Source of the DNA: Candidimonas humi
GTDB taxonomy: Bacteria > Pseudomonadota > Gammaproteobacteria > Burkholderiales > Burkholderiaceae_B
Direction of reading: 5' to 3'
NCBI RefSeq assembly: GCF_019166065.1
Contig: NZ_JAHTBN010000007.1
Span: forward strand, 1-64,000
DNA: 64,000 bases
A program made the position numbers and the translations under genes. The notes under the pieces were generated by a model. It did not search any database and had not been told where the DNA came from. It saw nothing but the letters and a program-made list of their open reading frames with translations. Positions 29,256 through 39,392 of the stretch are shown here, in pieces. Positions within the stretch are counted from its first letter, which is position 1, and each line of letters begins with the position of its first letter.

Positions 29256-29959
29256 AAGTCGCCGTACTCAACTACACCGGCTCTGTTGGCAAAACGGTCG
29301 CTGCTTCACACCTGCTTGCACCCCGCATGAACAGCGCCCAAATCTTCGCCGTTGAGTCCACCAACGAAACAGGCGCAGATCTTGGTCTCGATGTCGATCA
29401 GCTACGCGGAGAGCAGTTTGGCCGACTGTTTCGTGAATTGCTGACCCGAGACGATGCCATCGTCGATGTCGGTGCCAGCAACATCGAGGATTTTCTGACG
29501 CACATGATGCGCTACGAAGGCGCTCATGAAGAAATCGGCTACTTCGTGTTGCCCGTTATCAATACCGGCAAAGCCCAGCGCGAAACCATCAAAACCGTCG
29601 CGGCGCTGGCCGAACTCGGTGTGGATCCCGAACGCGTACGCATCCTGTTCAATCGTGTCGATAGCAGCGTGGCCGATGAATTCCCGTCGATCCTGGCCTA
29701 TGCCGCCAAGACCGGCGAGGTGCAAGCCAACCCGCACGCGGCCATCTACGAAAACGAAGTGTTCGAACTGCTGGCCGAACAACGCACCACCATTGCCGAC
29801 GTGCTAGCCGACCAAACCGATTACCGCGCCCTGCTTCGTACCGCCGATCCAGACGACCACGTCCGCATCTCACAGCTAAGCAGTCGCCACGCATTGCGCG
29901 CCTTGGCCAAGCCCGTGGATCGGCAAATGAACGCGGCCTTCAGCGCACTGTTTGCCTGA
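29252..29959 (+). CDS. stbB: StbB-like P-loop ATPase
   Basis: The 235-residue protein is a ParA/MinD-related ATPase with an unusual P-loop GSVGKT (residues 10-15) and the NETGADLG and DAIVDVGASN segments. StbB of R388 is needed for conjugation and affects plasmid positioning. It is overlapped at its start by the previous gene and followed 8 bp later by an StbC-like gene. Confidence 0.8.
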   Translation: MKVAVLNYTGSVGKTVAASHLLAPRMNSAQIFAVESTNETGADLGLDVDQLRGEQFGRLFRELLTRDDAIVDVGASNIEDFLTHMMRYEGAHEEIGYFVLPVINTGKAQRETIKTVAALAELGVDPERVRILFNRVDSSVADEFPSILAYAAKTGEVQANPHAAIYENEVFELLAEQRTTIADVLADQTDYRALLRTADPDDHVRISQLSSRHALRALAKPVDRQMNAAFSALFA

Positions 29960-29967
29960 GCGTCACC

Positions 29968-30402
29968 ATGGAATCCAATCTGGCTCCCAATGGCGCTCGC
30001 ACCAAACTGGACTTGCTGTATCACGAGGTGCTGGGCGAAGTGTCCAACCTGGTGGATCGGCTGGAGCGCACCACTCAGCACCTGCATACCATGCAAAAAA
30101 GCATGCAGACGATGGCTGACACACAGCAAGCCTTGCCCCAGCAACTCAGCCACCACCTGACGGCCACCATCGAATCGAGCATCAGGCCGATCCATCAGGA
30201 GGCACAGCAGGCCACTCAGGCCATGCTGCAAGACACCCACCAGCAACTGAACATCCTAGCCCGAGAGGCCGCACAGTACGCCCACACAGCACATCGATCG
30301 GCGCGTCGCATGACGTGGATTGCCCTGCTTGTCGGCGGTGCAACAGGCGTTCTGGGCGGATTGCTGGCGGGCCTAGCCCTTGGTCACCTACTGATTTCAT
30401 GA
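29968..30402 (+). CDS. StbC-like membrane-anchored helical protein
   Basis: The 144-residue protein is mostly long amphipathic helix (heptad-like LVDRLERTTQHLHTMQKSMQ onward) with a C-terminal membrane hairpin (MTWIALLVGGATGVLGGLLAGLALGHLLI). Size and position after stbB fit StbC. Function is unknown. It probably works with the ATPase at the membrane. It lies 12 bp before the coupling protein gene. Confidence 0.6.
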   Translation: MESNLAPNGARTKLDLLYHEVLGEVSNLVDRLERTTQHLHTMQKSMQTMADTQQALPQQLSHHLTATIESSIRPIHQEAQQATQAMLQDTHQQLNILAREAAQYAHTAHRSARRMTWIALLVGGATGVLGGLLAGLALGHLLIS

Positions 30403-30414
30403 GGACTGGCCACC

Positions 30415-32073
30415 ATGTCCACACTAATTTCTCCCATCACTCGGCGGCGCATTGCCGCCTTTTCATTGGTGATCTTTCCTACAGGAGCCTGGATGGCCGT
30501 CGCCACCTGGGCCAGTCACATACACTGGCGAGACTGGAATGCCAGCGCCTTTTGGCACTTCATGGTGATAACGCCGCAGTACCCCTTGCTCTATGGCTCG
30601 CTAGGTGTCGGGTTGGTGCTCTCCCTCATCTTCGTCCTGTTTGTCGGGCGCACGGCGCGAACAGAAGGGTTTGAAGGGGCTGGCTACAAACGCTTTGTAC
30701 GGGGCACGCGCACGACTTCGGCCAAGAGTCTGGCACGCCAGTGTGAAGAAAGCGGCGAGGAACAGATCGACATTGGCGGCATTCCCATGCCAACGGCCAA
30801 TGAAAACCTCCATCTGCTGATCAGCGGTGCCACCGGCTCGGGCAAATCGGTACTGCTGCGCAACATGGCCGCCTCCGTCCTGCGTCGGTCAAAACGTGAC
30901 ATGAAAACCCGAGTAGCCAGGCAAGCCCCGGACCGCAACGACCGCATGATTGTGATTGATCCCAACGGGGATCTACTCAGCAAATTCTGGCAGCCGAACG
31001 ACATGATTCTCAACCCCTACGACGCCCGCAGCCAAGGATGGTCGTTCTTCAACGAAGTCCGCGCCGACTACGACTGGAAACGGCTAGCCCACTCAATGGT
31101 GCCGATGAGCCAGGACAAAAATGCGGAAGAGTGGAACGACTTTGGGCGACTGCTGCTACGCGAAACCGCCAAGAAACTGCATCAGATGCAGGGCGAACAA
31201 GCCAGCGTCATGGATCTGTTTCGCCTGTGTACCATTGAGGATCCCAAGGTCTTAAAACAGTTCCTGGAAGCTACACTGGCCGAATCGCTGTTCGTGGGCT
31301 CCAGCGAGGCCAGCAAAGCCTTGTCCTCTGCTCGCTTTGTGCTGTCGAACAAACTGTCGGAGCACACTGGCATGAAGCCCGGGAAATTCTCCATCCGTGC
31401 ATGGCTGTCCAAACCGGATGGTGGCAACCTGTACATCAACTGGCGCGAGGACATGATGAGCTCCATGAAACCTCTCGTGTCCTCATGGGCCGACGTTTTC
31501 ATCACGTCGATTCTGTCCATGCCGGAAAGTTCTCATCGGCGCTGGTGGCTGTTTATTGATGAACTGGCCAGCCTGGAAGCGCTCCCCTCTCTGGAAGCAG
31601 GACTGACCAAGGGGCGGAAAAATGGTCTGCGCATCGTGGCCGGACTGCAAAGCACATCACAGCTGGAACACATTTATGGCAAAACCATGGCCACCACCAT
31701 TCGTGCCAGCTTTCGCAACCTGGCAGTGCTGGGCGGCTCCCGCACGGATCCACAGACGGCCAAAGACATGAGCGAAAGCCTGGGAAAACATGAAGTCGAG
31801 CGCCCCAAATACAGCGTCAGTCGGAGTGTCGACAACCGGAATACGTCGGACAACATGGAACGAACGACGGAGGATGTGGTGACAGCGGCCCAGATACAGG
31901 CGCTGCCATCACTGGGGGGATATGTGGCGTTGGCGGGGGATTTTCCGATTGCGAGGGTAACATTGCCGATTAGGAAGTTTGGATCGGCTGCAGCGGCGTT
32001 TCAGGAAGTGGAAGGATTACCGCGTACCGTTACATCCAATACAGTGCCATCAGGTCAGATAGTAGCCGAATGA
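30415..32073 (+). CDS. trwB: type IV coupling protein, TrwB/TraD-like
   Basis: The 552-residue protein links the relaxosome to the secretion channel and pumps DNA. It has two N-terminal membrane helices (about residues 13-75), Walker A ISGATGSGKS near 137-146, VIDPNGDLLSKF, Walker B WWLFIDELASLEALPSLE, and the C-terminal RTDPQTAKDMSESLG motif of the TraD/TrwB group. In R388, trwC follows trwB directly. Here a cargo block of about 4 kb on the opposite strand intervenes. Confidence 0.93.
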   Translation: MSTLISPITRRRIAAFSLVIFPTGAWMAVATWASHIHWRDWNASAFWHFMVITPQYPLLYGSLGVGLVLSLIFVLFVGRTARTEGFEGAGYKRFVRGTRTTSAKSLARQCEESGEEQIDIGGIPMPTANENLHLLISGATGSGKSVLLRNMAASVLRRSKRDMKTRVARQAPDRNDRMIVIDPNGDLLSKFWQPNDMILNPYDARSQGWSFFNEVRADYDWKRLAHSMVPMSQDKNAEEWNDFGRLLLRETAKKLHQMQGEQASVMDLFRLCTIEDPKVLKQFLEATLAESLFVGSSEASKALSSARFVLSNKLSEHTGMKPGKFSIRAWLSKPDGGNLYINWREDMMSSMKPLVSSWADVFITSILSMPESSHRRWWLFIDELASLEALPSLEAGLTKGRKNGLRIVAGLQSTSQLEHIYGKTMATTIRASFRNLAVLGGSRTDPQTAKDMSESLGKHEVERPKYSVSRSVDNRNTSDNMERTTEDVVTAAQIQALPSLGGYVALAGDFPIARVTLPIRKFGSAAAAFQEVEGLPRTVTSNTVPSGQIVAE

Positions 32074-32167
32074 ATATAGTCGGCTACAAACAATCTACGA
32101 AATTTAGGTAACAGATACCGCCGAGGCCCGGAAGAAAAACAGCGCTCGAAACCGAGGAGGGGTCACC

Positions 32168-33847
32168 CTAGTTAGCAAGGTGGCGAAAAAGAATTCCAGT
32201 GGGTGATGTGCGCCTTACCTTATCTGCTTCTGCAATTTCGACATACTTTGTCTTTATGTCTTTTAGTGTTGCCAACCCAACCACGCTTAGAGCTGCGGAA
32301 ATTCCTTGAAGCGGGATACTTCCCGTCATAGCTCCAGCGACTCCAATGGCACCGACAGCCAAGCATGTTGGCACATCTATGCCGTAGAGCTTCAGTTTTC
32401 TACGCTTTGCCTCCAGCAGATCTTGCTGATGCTTTCTGAAAGCTAAGTCTAAGTTTTCAACAACCTGATCTGCTGTTCGAAAATAATTTTCTGGATTGAC
32501 TTTCAGAAGGTCTGATAGTCCGCTCGACAACACCCCCCGCAATTCCTCTGCAAGGCCATTCCTTCGAATCTCCAGCACGGACTCTGGCGGGACATTGCCA
32601 AGCCATTGCAAGCTAGTACCTGCCTCCGTAGTGAGTGCGTGCGCAACATGGCATGCCTCTATGTTCCCAGCCCGGTTTCTCGCTCTCGCCCCTTGATATT
32701 CTAAGAGCCAAGTGTAGTAGCTCCAAGATGTGGGAGCCGAAATCAACGGAGAACCACCGAACTGGAACGCAGCCTCCTCTGCAGCCATCGCTTGCGGCAT
32801 CCTCCCAAGGGCAGCAGTGATAACTTGATGTCCCGCGACATCTTGATCCATTCCAGGTAGAACGGGATTCTCAGTCATGGCTGTGCGAAGTTGGTGCGTC
32901 GCATCCCCTCCCCACTCAGTATCAAACAATAGCCTTTCCGGACACTTGAGTTGGCTAACAACATCTTCCACGCCGACCAGGCCGCTGCAGAATTCGGTAA
33001 GCTCGTCTAGTTCTTGAAAAGAACGGCCAAACAGCCGATTACCGTGTTGAACCATCAACGGTGCCGCTCGTGCTGTTACAGAGTGCTCACTGCCTCGTCC
33101 CTGAATATCATCTCGTGAGGGAACAATGAGAACAATCGGAGGCGAGACATCAGCCGTTGCGAGATTTCGGTAAGTCATCACAGTCAGGACGTGCTTTACA
33201 AATAGCTTTACAACTTCTGACTTGGGCAGAAAGTTTCCAAGCGGAGCCACCCTAAGAACTGGGCACGGTAAAATTATTGTGTCGACGTAGAGTCCGGCCG
33301 TTGAGACTACGTTCTCGTCATACGATGGACACAAGTCACCAGAAAAGACTGATTTGAGCTGATGCCCGTCTTGCAAGTGGTATTCAGAGATCTCACCTGC
33401 GACTTCCCAAAAATCCTTTACTGCCTTTTCACAGTCAGGAATAACAGAAAATAGCTTGTCGACAAACTCAGCTTCCTTCGCAAAATGTTCAGCAATTACA
33501 TATGACGGCACTTTATGCTGCACCATCTGGTCGTACAGCCATCCAAACTGCTCAAAGAGAAACTCAAAATACTTTTCTTGCAGATCCTGCAGAGTCGCAG
33601 AATTCTTCATCTCCTCTCGCTGATTCATGGCCACGATTGCGAGTGTTGATGCTCGGATACGCCCGTCTACCGTGCGAGGATCCACTTTCCCATCTGGCCG
33701 AAGGCGAATCGCCTCAAAGCTCCGCCGAAAATCCTCGATCAAATGCGGAGCAAAATGAATTTTCCCCGCTTCAAGCCGTTCCTTAAGCAGAAACACGCGA
33801 TCCGTTAGATCTTGAATTTCTGCTTCTGTGTAGCTTCGGTCATTCAT
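32168..33847 (-). CDS. 559-residue protein of unknown function, partner of OLD nuclease (candidate defence)
   Basis: I do not recognise a family. The N-terminal 150 residues are helical and charged (RVFLLKERLEAGKIHFAPHLIEDFRRSFE). A middle alpha/beta part carries hydrophobic strands such as GLYVDTIILPCPVL and PPIVLIVPSRDD. Near the C-terminus is a glycine/alanine-rich hydrophobic stretch (about 503-537, VPTCLAVGAIGVAGAMTG) that could enter a membrane. It lies 74 bp downstream of the OLD-family gene on the same strand. Base composition is clearly more AT-rich than the flanking trw genes, indicating separate acquisition. A membrane-acting effector or a sensor is possible but speculative. Confidence 0.7.
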   Translation of the reverse strand: MNDRSYTEAEIQDLTDRVFLLKERLEAGKIHFAPHLIEDFRRSFEAIRLRPDGKVDPRTVDGRIRASTLAIVAMNQREEMKNSATLQDLQEKYFEFLFEQFGWLYDQMVQHKVPSYVIAEHFAKEAEFVDKLFSVIPDCEKAVKDFWEVAGEISEYHLQDGHQLKSVFSGDLCPSYDENVVSTAGLYVDTIILPCPVLRVAPLGNFLPKSEVVKLFVKHVLTVMTYRNLATADVSPPIVLIVPSRDDIQGRGSEHSVTARAAPLMVQHGNRLFGRSFQELDELTEFCSGLVGVEDVVSQLKCPERLLFDTEWGGDATHQLRTAMTENPVLPGMDQDVAGHQVITAALGRMPQAMAAEEAAFQFGGSPLISAPTSWSYYTWLLEYQGARARNRAGNIEACHVAHALTTEAGTSLQWLGNVPPESVLEIRRNGLAEELRGVLSSGLSDLLKVNPENYFRTADQVVENLDLAFRKHQQDLLEAKRRKLKLYGIDVPTCLAVGAIGVAGAMTGSIPLQGISAALSVVGLATLKDIKTKYVEIAEADKVRRTSPTGILFRHLAN

Positions 33848-33921
33848 CGTTTGCTACTTCCAAGTAAGGTAACCGGCGATAGTTATTAGAAATCGAGCTT
33901 TGCCAGGAAAATTGGTGGTGA

Positions 33922-35673
33922 CTATACCCATTGCGCGAGATCGTGCAGATCTTGGGGCCTCGCAGCATGATTCAAATTGCCAACCTGCATAGCAGTGTTC
34001 AGGAAGCCTATTCGATCTTGATCGTTCTTGCCAATGCCCAAGTGAACCTCGATCGCTCCGCCTGACCACACCCAAATATTGTGCTGGCGAAGCATCTGAA
34101 CAAGCGCATTGATCTCGTTAGGCATGGCAGCGGCCATCCTCTCGAACGCCTCAGCTGAGCTATAGGTCGATATCTCGCCATTGGGGCCTTTTCGAGTTGG
34201 CAGTCCGCTGGTATCCAGAAAAATCCCTAACGCGCCAGACTGGGTAGCAAACCAGTTCTTGCAGGCGACAAAGTCTTGGTCAGCCGGATTCACCAGTCCC
34301 GCTTTGGGAGCCACCTTGAAAATGAAATCAAGATCTGTCAGCACTTTGGGAGCGAATCCAACTGATTGCAAAATCTGCATCATGGGCATCAGTGCCGAAC
34401 TGCTTGAACCAGAAACAATGCATCCTTTGTCGTGCGCAAAGGAGTGCCCGTGAACTGCCTGGTATATGTGCGGTAACAACATCTGCTCAGTTTTCCCCTC
34501 GACGAGCAAAACCTTTTCAGAAAACAGCAAATGGGTGGCGGACTGTATCGAAAACACAGCTTCCGCATGATGCTCGTGAGCTGCAAATGCTGCAGAGGCA
34601 GTCGTCAGCCGTTCACGGACTGCGGTCTTGTTGTCCGCATTCTTATAAATTATCCGTGTTTGTAGCGCGTGAGCTCGTCCTATCAGAAGCGGTGAGTGGG
34701 TAGAAAAGATGACCTGGAATGTCTGATTGGATAGAGACAGAAGAGACTCTCTGAGCAACTCAATCGCTTGCGGGTGGAGGTACAGTTCGGGCTCATCGAT
34801 GAGTAGGACGACTGTACCTCCGGGATTGCCTGCTGCCCCCCCTGTCAGATCCGCAAGGAGTTTGATAAGCGCCATGTGAACACTCCGCTGCGCACCGTGC
34901 CCAAACGAAGTAAATGGCCGTGGCCGGCCCTGTGCATCCGACAGAGTAATCGTAGAGGATTTAAACAAGTCTTCGATTTCAGGAGGTGCGAAACTCAGGT
35001 GTAGTGATAGCCCTGGAAAGAATGATGCGATTGCAGACGTCGCTTCCGTTTCGAATCCGGCGAGCTCCTCGATTCGGTTCTGCCCATTCAAGTGTCCCGA
35101 GACTTGTGCTAACGCAGCACTCATAACATCTATGGCGGCAGGATTGCTGGCGTTGATTCTGCGCAATACATGTTTAAGCAAAAGGCCAATAGTGTTTTTG
35201 GCACCGAACTTTCCAACATCCTCACCAGCGTCTTCCATTGCTTCAATGTACAGAGGCTCCGGCAACAACACGGCTATCGCATTGTCAAGACCTGCTGGGT
35301 TGTCAACCCAGGCGCGGGCTTGACCATCGAAAACGTCAATTCTAAGCTGTCCCACGGGGCATCCTGGTGATGGCTGCCTGCGGCGAAATATCAGCGATCC
35401 ATTGTTTAAATATGGAGCTACCGCTTGCTGCTGATTAGGTGGAAGTATCTGTAGATCTACATCTTCAATGGTACCTTCCACTGTGACCGCATTAGTGGGG
35501 TCATGGAACATATAATTCGGCAGAACACTCTTACGCAGCAGCCAGTTGATAGCTCGGAGAATGTTGGATTTTCCTGAGTTGTTGTATCCAACAATAGGGT
35601 TGAAATCGCTCAGTGAGATCCTCACTGGATCGCACGAGCAGAAATTGTTGATGACGACGTCAGATAGGCGCAT
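33922..35673 (-). CDS. OLD-family ATPase with TOPRIM nuclease domain
   Basis: The 583-residue protein starts at MRLSDVVINNF (35673). It has an SMC-like ABC ATPase: Walker A GYNNSGKSN at 29-37, signature region FGHGAQRSVHMALI, and Walker B VLLIDEPELYLHPQ near 293. A C-terminal TOPRIM nuclease follows, with VLLVEGKTE near 394 and DLD near 445. OLD nucleases act in phage defence (P2 Old, Gabija GajA). No GajB/UvrD helicase is adjacent, so this is not Gabija. Its neighbours are two unrecognised proteins in the same orientation. Confidence 0.88.
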   Translation of the reverse strand: MRLSDVVINNFCSCDPVRISLSDFNPIVGYNNSGKSNILRAINWLLRKSVLPNYMFHDPTNAVTVEGTIEDVDLQILPPNQQQAVAPYLNNGSLIFRRRQPSPGCPVGQLRIDVFDGQARAWVDNPAGLDNAIAVLLPEPLYIEAMEDAGEDVGKFGAKNTIGLLLKHVLRRINASNPAAIDVMSAALAQVSGHLNGQNRIEELAGFETEATSAIASFFPGLSLHLSFAPPEIEDLFKSSTITLSDAQGRPRPFTSFGHGAQRSVHMALIKLLADLTGGAAGNPGGTVVLLIDEPELYLHPQAIELLRESLLSLSNQTFQVIFSTHSPLLIGRAHALQTRIIYKNADNKTAVRERLTTASAAFAAHEHHAEAVFSIQSATHLLFSEKVLLVEGKTEQMLLPHIYQAVHGHSFAHDKGCIVSGSSSSALMPMMQILQSVGFAPKVLTDLDFIFKVAPKAGLVNPADQDFVACKNWFATQSGALGIFLDTSGLPTRKGPNGEISTYSSAEAFERMAAAMPNEINALVQMLRQHNIWVWSGGAIEVHLGIGKNDQDRIGFLNTAMQVGNLNHAARPQDLHDLAQWV

Positions 35674-35793
35674 TTTTTCAAATAATTTCGTTAGTACAGC
35701 CACACACAAGACAACCGCTTCTAGCCGAAATCGGCAACAACAAAGAAAGGGATGCTTAAGGTTCAATCAAGCAACCCATCTCTGCTCGTGTCC

Positions 35794-36078
35794 TTACTTT
35801 GGAACGGTCCATGCCTCAGTAAAACCGTCACTCGACACAATCCCTACACTCACAGCCCCAAGTGCCTGTAGTTCTCTGAGCTCCACAGAGTTTTTGCACA
35901 GCCACTGCCGAATCGAAAATTCCGCTGATGGCCCATTGATTTGCGCAACGACGACTGGAGGCACAACATCGGAAAGATATCTAAGCGCCACAACGCGTTC
36001 ACAAAGAATGGCTGCCAACGCCCATTCATCGCCATCATGCGTATCGCACATGGATTCGGGAAGTGGATATATTTTCAT
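35794..36078 (-). CDS. 94-residue protein upstream of the OLD nuclease gene
   Basis: This small protein of unknown family (MKIYPLPESMCDTHDGDEW...) is soluble and has a central hydrophobic part (VVPPVVVAQINGP). It lies 120 bp upstream of the OLD gene on the same strand and may be the first gene of a three-gene cassette. AT content matches the cassette, not the trw backbone. It could also be a partial gene; there is no longer open frame in this position. Confidence 0.45.
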   Translation of the reverse strand: MKIYPLPESMCDTHDGDEWALAAILCERVVALRYLSDVVPPVVVAQINGPSAEFSIRQWLCKNSVELRELQALGAVSVGIVSSDGFTEAWTVPK

Positions 36079-36300
36079 GCCAAGGAAAACACAATTTATC
36101 TAAATGTGACTGATTTTAGCTATATCGCCCGATTATTAAAGCTGCTATGCATAGGGATTACCCACAAGTCCCCGAGATAAACCTCATCTCGACGTCTCCG
36201 CTGTCACAGTTGAAACAGCAAATTCACACCCTTCAGTAAGGCACCACACGCTCAGCCGTCGAGGTAGCTCCCCCTCAACTCGCTCGTTTCTGGAGTTTCT

Positions 36301-39198
36301 ATGATCTCGCACAGCCAGATCTATCGCGCTCGCGCGTCCGTTGCTACCCACTACTACGCAGGCCAGGCAGACGATTACTACAGCCGAGACGGTGAGGCTG
36401 CCACCTGGCAAGGCGAAGGAGCCCGGCGGCTCGGAGCAATCGGTGAAATTGACCCTGCGCGCTTCAAAGCCATGCTGCAAGGCGAGTTTGGCCATGACGT
36501 CGTGGAAGGCGAATCCATTCGTAAAGATGCCAGAGCCCGGGCTGCCCTAGACCTCACGTTTGGTGCCCCTAAAAGTATTACTCTGCAAGCCTTGATCGGT
36601 GGTGACGAGCGCCTAATCCAAGCCAACGACAAAGCAGTCGCGGTGGCCCTGGACTATGTTGAGCAACACTTGGCTATGGGTCGCCGCAAGGAGAAAGGCA
36701 AATCACGTATCGAACACACTGGCAATCTCATCATTGCCAAGTTTCGCCACGAAGCCGCCCGCCCTACCGAGGATGCTGCGCCAGATCCTCATCTGCACGT
36801 TCACGCGCTGCTGATGAATCTGACCCAACGGGCCGACGGCAACTGGGTGGCCCTCTCCAATGAGGAAATTTTCAAACTCTTGCGCGTGACAGACTCTATC
36901 TACCAGGCAGAATTGGAGCGCAATGTCCGCACGCTGGGCTATGACGTTCGCCATGAAAAGCACCATATTGAACTGGCACACATCAGCCGCGAGCAAATCG
37001 AGTTCTTCAGCAAACGAAGCGCCGACATCGCGGCAGAGCTCTCTGCACGCGGCACCAACCGAGACGAAGCCCCTCACGCCCTGCGCCAAGGCATTACCTT
37101 GGCCCGTCGCCAGGCCAAAACAGAAAACCTCGATCGCACTGCATTGCAACAACAATGGCGCGACGCCGCCACTGCAATTGGCATGCAGTTTGACCACACG
37201 ACGCCATCATTTCAGGGACAGGATGTCCCACACTCGCAAATACCGGCCAACCTTGTCGCGGAAGCCTCATTAGACTGGGCGATTCGGCATCTGGCCGAAA
37301 GAGAGTCCGTCATGCCCTTGGCAGACCTATTGCGCCACGCGGTACGCCACACAGGCGGGCATGCCAACGTCGCAATCATCCAGGATGCAGTTCAGCAGCG
37401 TGTCGAGTCTGGTGCATTGATCCGAGAGGCCCCTCACTACCGCAACTCCCAAGACCAACGCGCATCGCCCATGACACGTGAAGGCTGGGCTGCCGAAGCG
37501 ACACGCCTATCCAACGTTGCACAGCCTGCCGCTCTGCGACTGGTCGATCAAGCCATTGCATCAGGACGTCTGTTGATGGAAGCCCCACGGTACGCGACTC
37601 GGGAAGCTTTCGACGCCGAAGCCAGGATCCTGTCGGCGGAGTTAGCGGGTCGCAATGCCTCGCCCACCACCATTGCCAAACCTCATGTCGCAAACGATCT
37701 GGACACGCGCCTGACTCCCGGCCAGCGCGAAGCGGTCATGCTGATTGCAACGGGATCAGATCAGATCGCCGGTATTCAAGGACTGGCAGGCACAGGCAAA
37801 TCCTTCGCGCTGCAAAACGCACAATCCCTCCTGCACCAGCACGGCCATACGATGGTTGCCCTGGCCCCCTACGGGAATATGGTGCGCAATCTGCAAGACG
37901 ACAACATATCGGCCAAGACAATCGCATCCGTACTTGCCGCGTCCGACAAACGCATGTTCACCGACAACCTGGACGCTAACACCGTGGTCGTCATCGATGA
38001 GGCCGGGGTGGTACCCGTCAGGCAGATGGACAAGCTGCTATCCCTGATTCAACCCACCGGTGCAAAAGTGGTTCTGCTGGGCGACACCGCCCAGACCAAA
38101 GCCATTGAGGCCGGAAGGGCATTTTCCATGTTGCAAGAACACGGCATGCGCACCGTACTGATGGGGGATATTCAGCGTCAGCGTTCGGAACGGCTGCGCC
38201 AGGCGGTTCAATTAGCTGCCGACGGCCAGGCCAGTCGCTCCCTCCCGCTATTAAACGACATCCGCACCGTTACAGATCAGTTCACGACAGATGAGCATGG
38301 CCACAAGCGCCGAGACAGTACGGCACGATATGAGGCCATTGCTCAGACGTATACGAAGCTTTCAGCGACGGAGCAATTGTATACCCTCGTGGTTACGGGC
38401 ACCAACGACTCCCGCATCGCCATCAATGCCCAGATACACCGACTGCTTGGCCTGCAAAACAAAGGCCGACAATGCGATCTCCTGACGCGCCGTGACACCA
38501 CGCGCGCAGAGCGCAGTGTGGCTCGCTACTACACAGAGGGCGACATTGTCATTCCCGAACGGGACTACCAGTGTGGACTGAAACGCGGCGAGCCTTACCG
38601 CGTAACGGGAACCACACGTCATGACCGCATTACCGTCGAGCCACTGACTGCCAGCCAATCGTCTACGAAGACCATAGAAATTATCCCTAAAACCATGAGC
38701 AAGCTATCGGTCTACCACCAGAGCCGAGCCGAGTTATCGGTGGGAGATCGCGTCCGGATCACGCGCAATGACACGCATAACGACCTGATCAATGGCCAAC
38801 TGGCGACCGTCGCCGCCATTGACTCGGCTCATGTCACCATTCAAACCCAAGGCCGCTACGTACGATTGTCCACAGATCGGCCCCTCAATATGGACTATGC
38901 CTACACCACCACGGCACATAGCGCTCAGGGCTTAACTTGCGACCGCGTGCTTTACAACGCGGAAAGCTTCAGTCGCACCACGGCCCAGGACACCTACTAT
39001 GTCAGTATCTCCCGCGAGCGGCATGAAGTGATCGTGTTTACAGACGATGCGGAAAAACTACCAGAACGCGTGGATCAACTCACATACAAGGGACTGGCAC
39101 ACGACCTGCAACCGGTGGTGAGCAAAGACCTGACAGACGGTCAGAACGAACTGGCTCCTCTTGCCCTACGCGCAGAATCTGAGCTGGAAGTAGGATAA
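36301..39198 (+). CDS. trwC: MobF relaxase/helicase, TrwC-like
   Basis: The 965-residue protein nicks oriT, stays covalently bound to the 5' end and unwinds the DNA. The N-terminal relaxase has tyrosines 18/19 and 26/27 (HYYAGQADDYYSRDG), the same spacing as Y18 and Y26 of R388 TrwC. The three-histidine motif is DPHLHVHALLMN near 162-173. The C-terminal SF1 helicase has Walker A GLAGTGKSF near 494, VVVIDEAGVV, and YAYTTTAHSAQG. Length equals TrwC. It is the last transfer gene and sits after the inserted cassette. Confidence 0.95.
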   Translation: MISHSQIYRARASVATHYYAGQADDYYSRDGEAATWQGEGARRLGAIGEIDPARFKAMLQGEFGHDVVEGESIRKDARARAALDLTFGAPKSITLQALIGGDERLIQANDKAVAVALDYVEQHLAMGRRKEKGKSRIEHTGNLIIAKFRHEAARPTEDAAPDPHLHVHALLMNLTQRADGNWVALSNEEIFKLLRVTDSIYQAELERNVRTLGYDVRHEKHHIELAHISREQIEFFSKRSADIAAELSARGTNRDEAPHALRQGITLARRQAKTENLDRTALQQQWRDAATAIGMQFDHTTPSFQGQDVPHSQIPANLVAEASLDWAIRHLAERESVMPLADLLRHAVRHTGGHANVAIIQDAVQQRVESGALIREAPHYRNSQDQRASPMTREGWAAEATRLSNVAQPAALRLVDQAIASGRLLMEAPRYATREAFDAEARILSAELAGRNASPTTIAKPHVANDLDTRLTPGQREAVMLIATGSDQIAGIQGLAGTGKSFALQNAQSLLHQHGHTMVALAPYGNMVRNLQDDNISAKTIASVLAASDKRMFTDNLDANTVVVIDEAGVVPVRQMDKLLSLIQPTGAKVVLLGDTAQTKAIEAGRAFSMLQEHGMRTVLMGDIQRQRSERLRQAVQLAADGQASRSLPLLNDIRTVTDQFTTDEHGHKRRDSTARYEAIAQTYTKLSATEQLYTLVVTGTNDSRIAINAQIHRLLGLQNKGRQCDLLTRRDTTRAERSVARYYTEGDIVIPERDYQCGLKRGEPYRVTGTTRHDRITVEPLTASQSSTKTIEIIPKTMSKLSVYHQSRAELSVGDRVRITRNDTHNDLINGQLATVAAIDSAHVTIQTQGRYVRLSTDRPLNMDYAYTTTAHSAQGLTCDRVLYNAESFSRTTAQDTYYVSISRERHEVIVFTDDAEKLPERVDQLTYKGLAHDLQPVVSKDLTDGQNELAPLALRAESELEVG

Positions 39199-39392
39199 CT
39201 AGCCGCCTCTTGCCCTCTATTCCACATACCGCCTAATTAACCAAACAAGTAACTGCAACTGTGTCAAAATAGACTTATTGTCATGCTGGGCGCATATCGA
39301 CCATGGGCTGGCGTTCGCCATACTGAATATCGCCAGCTTACAAAATTGCTAGGGCATCGATATAATTTTTTCGATCTTTGACTTTAAAGAAG

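Noticed and set aside
33922-35673. Gabija system
   Set aside because: The OLD-type ATPase/TOPRIM protein is present but no UvrD-like GajB lies nearby.
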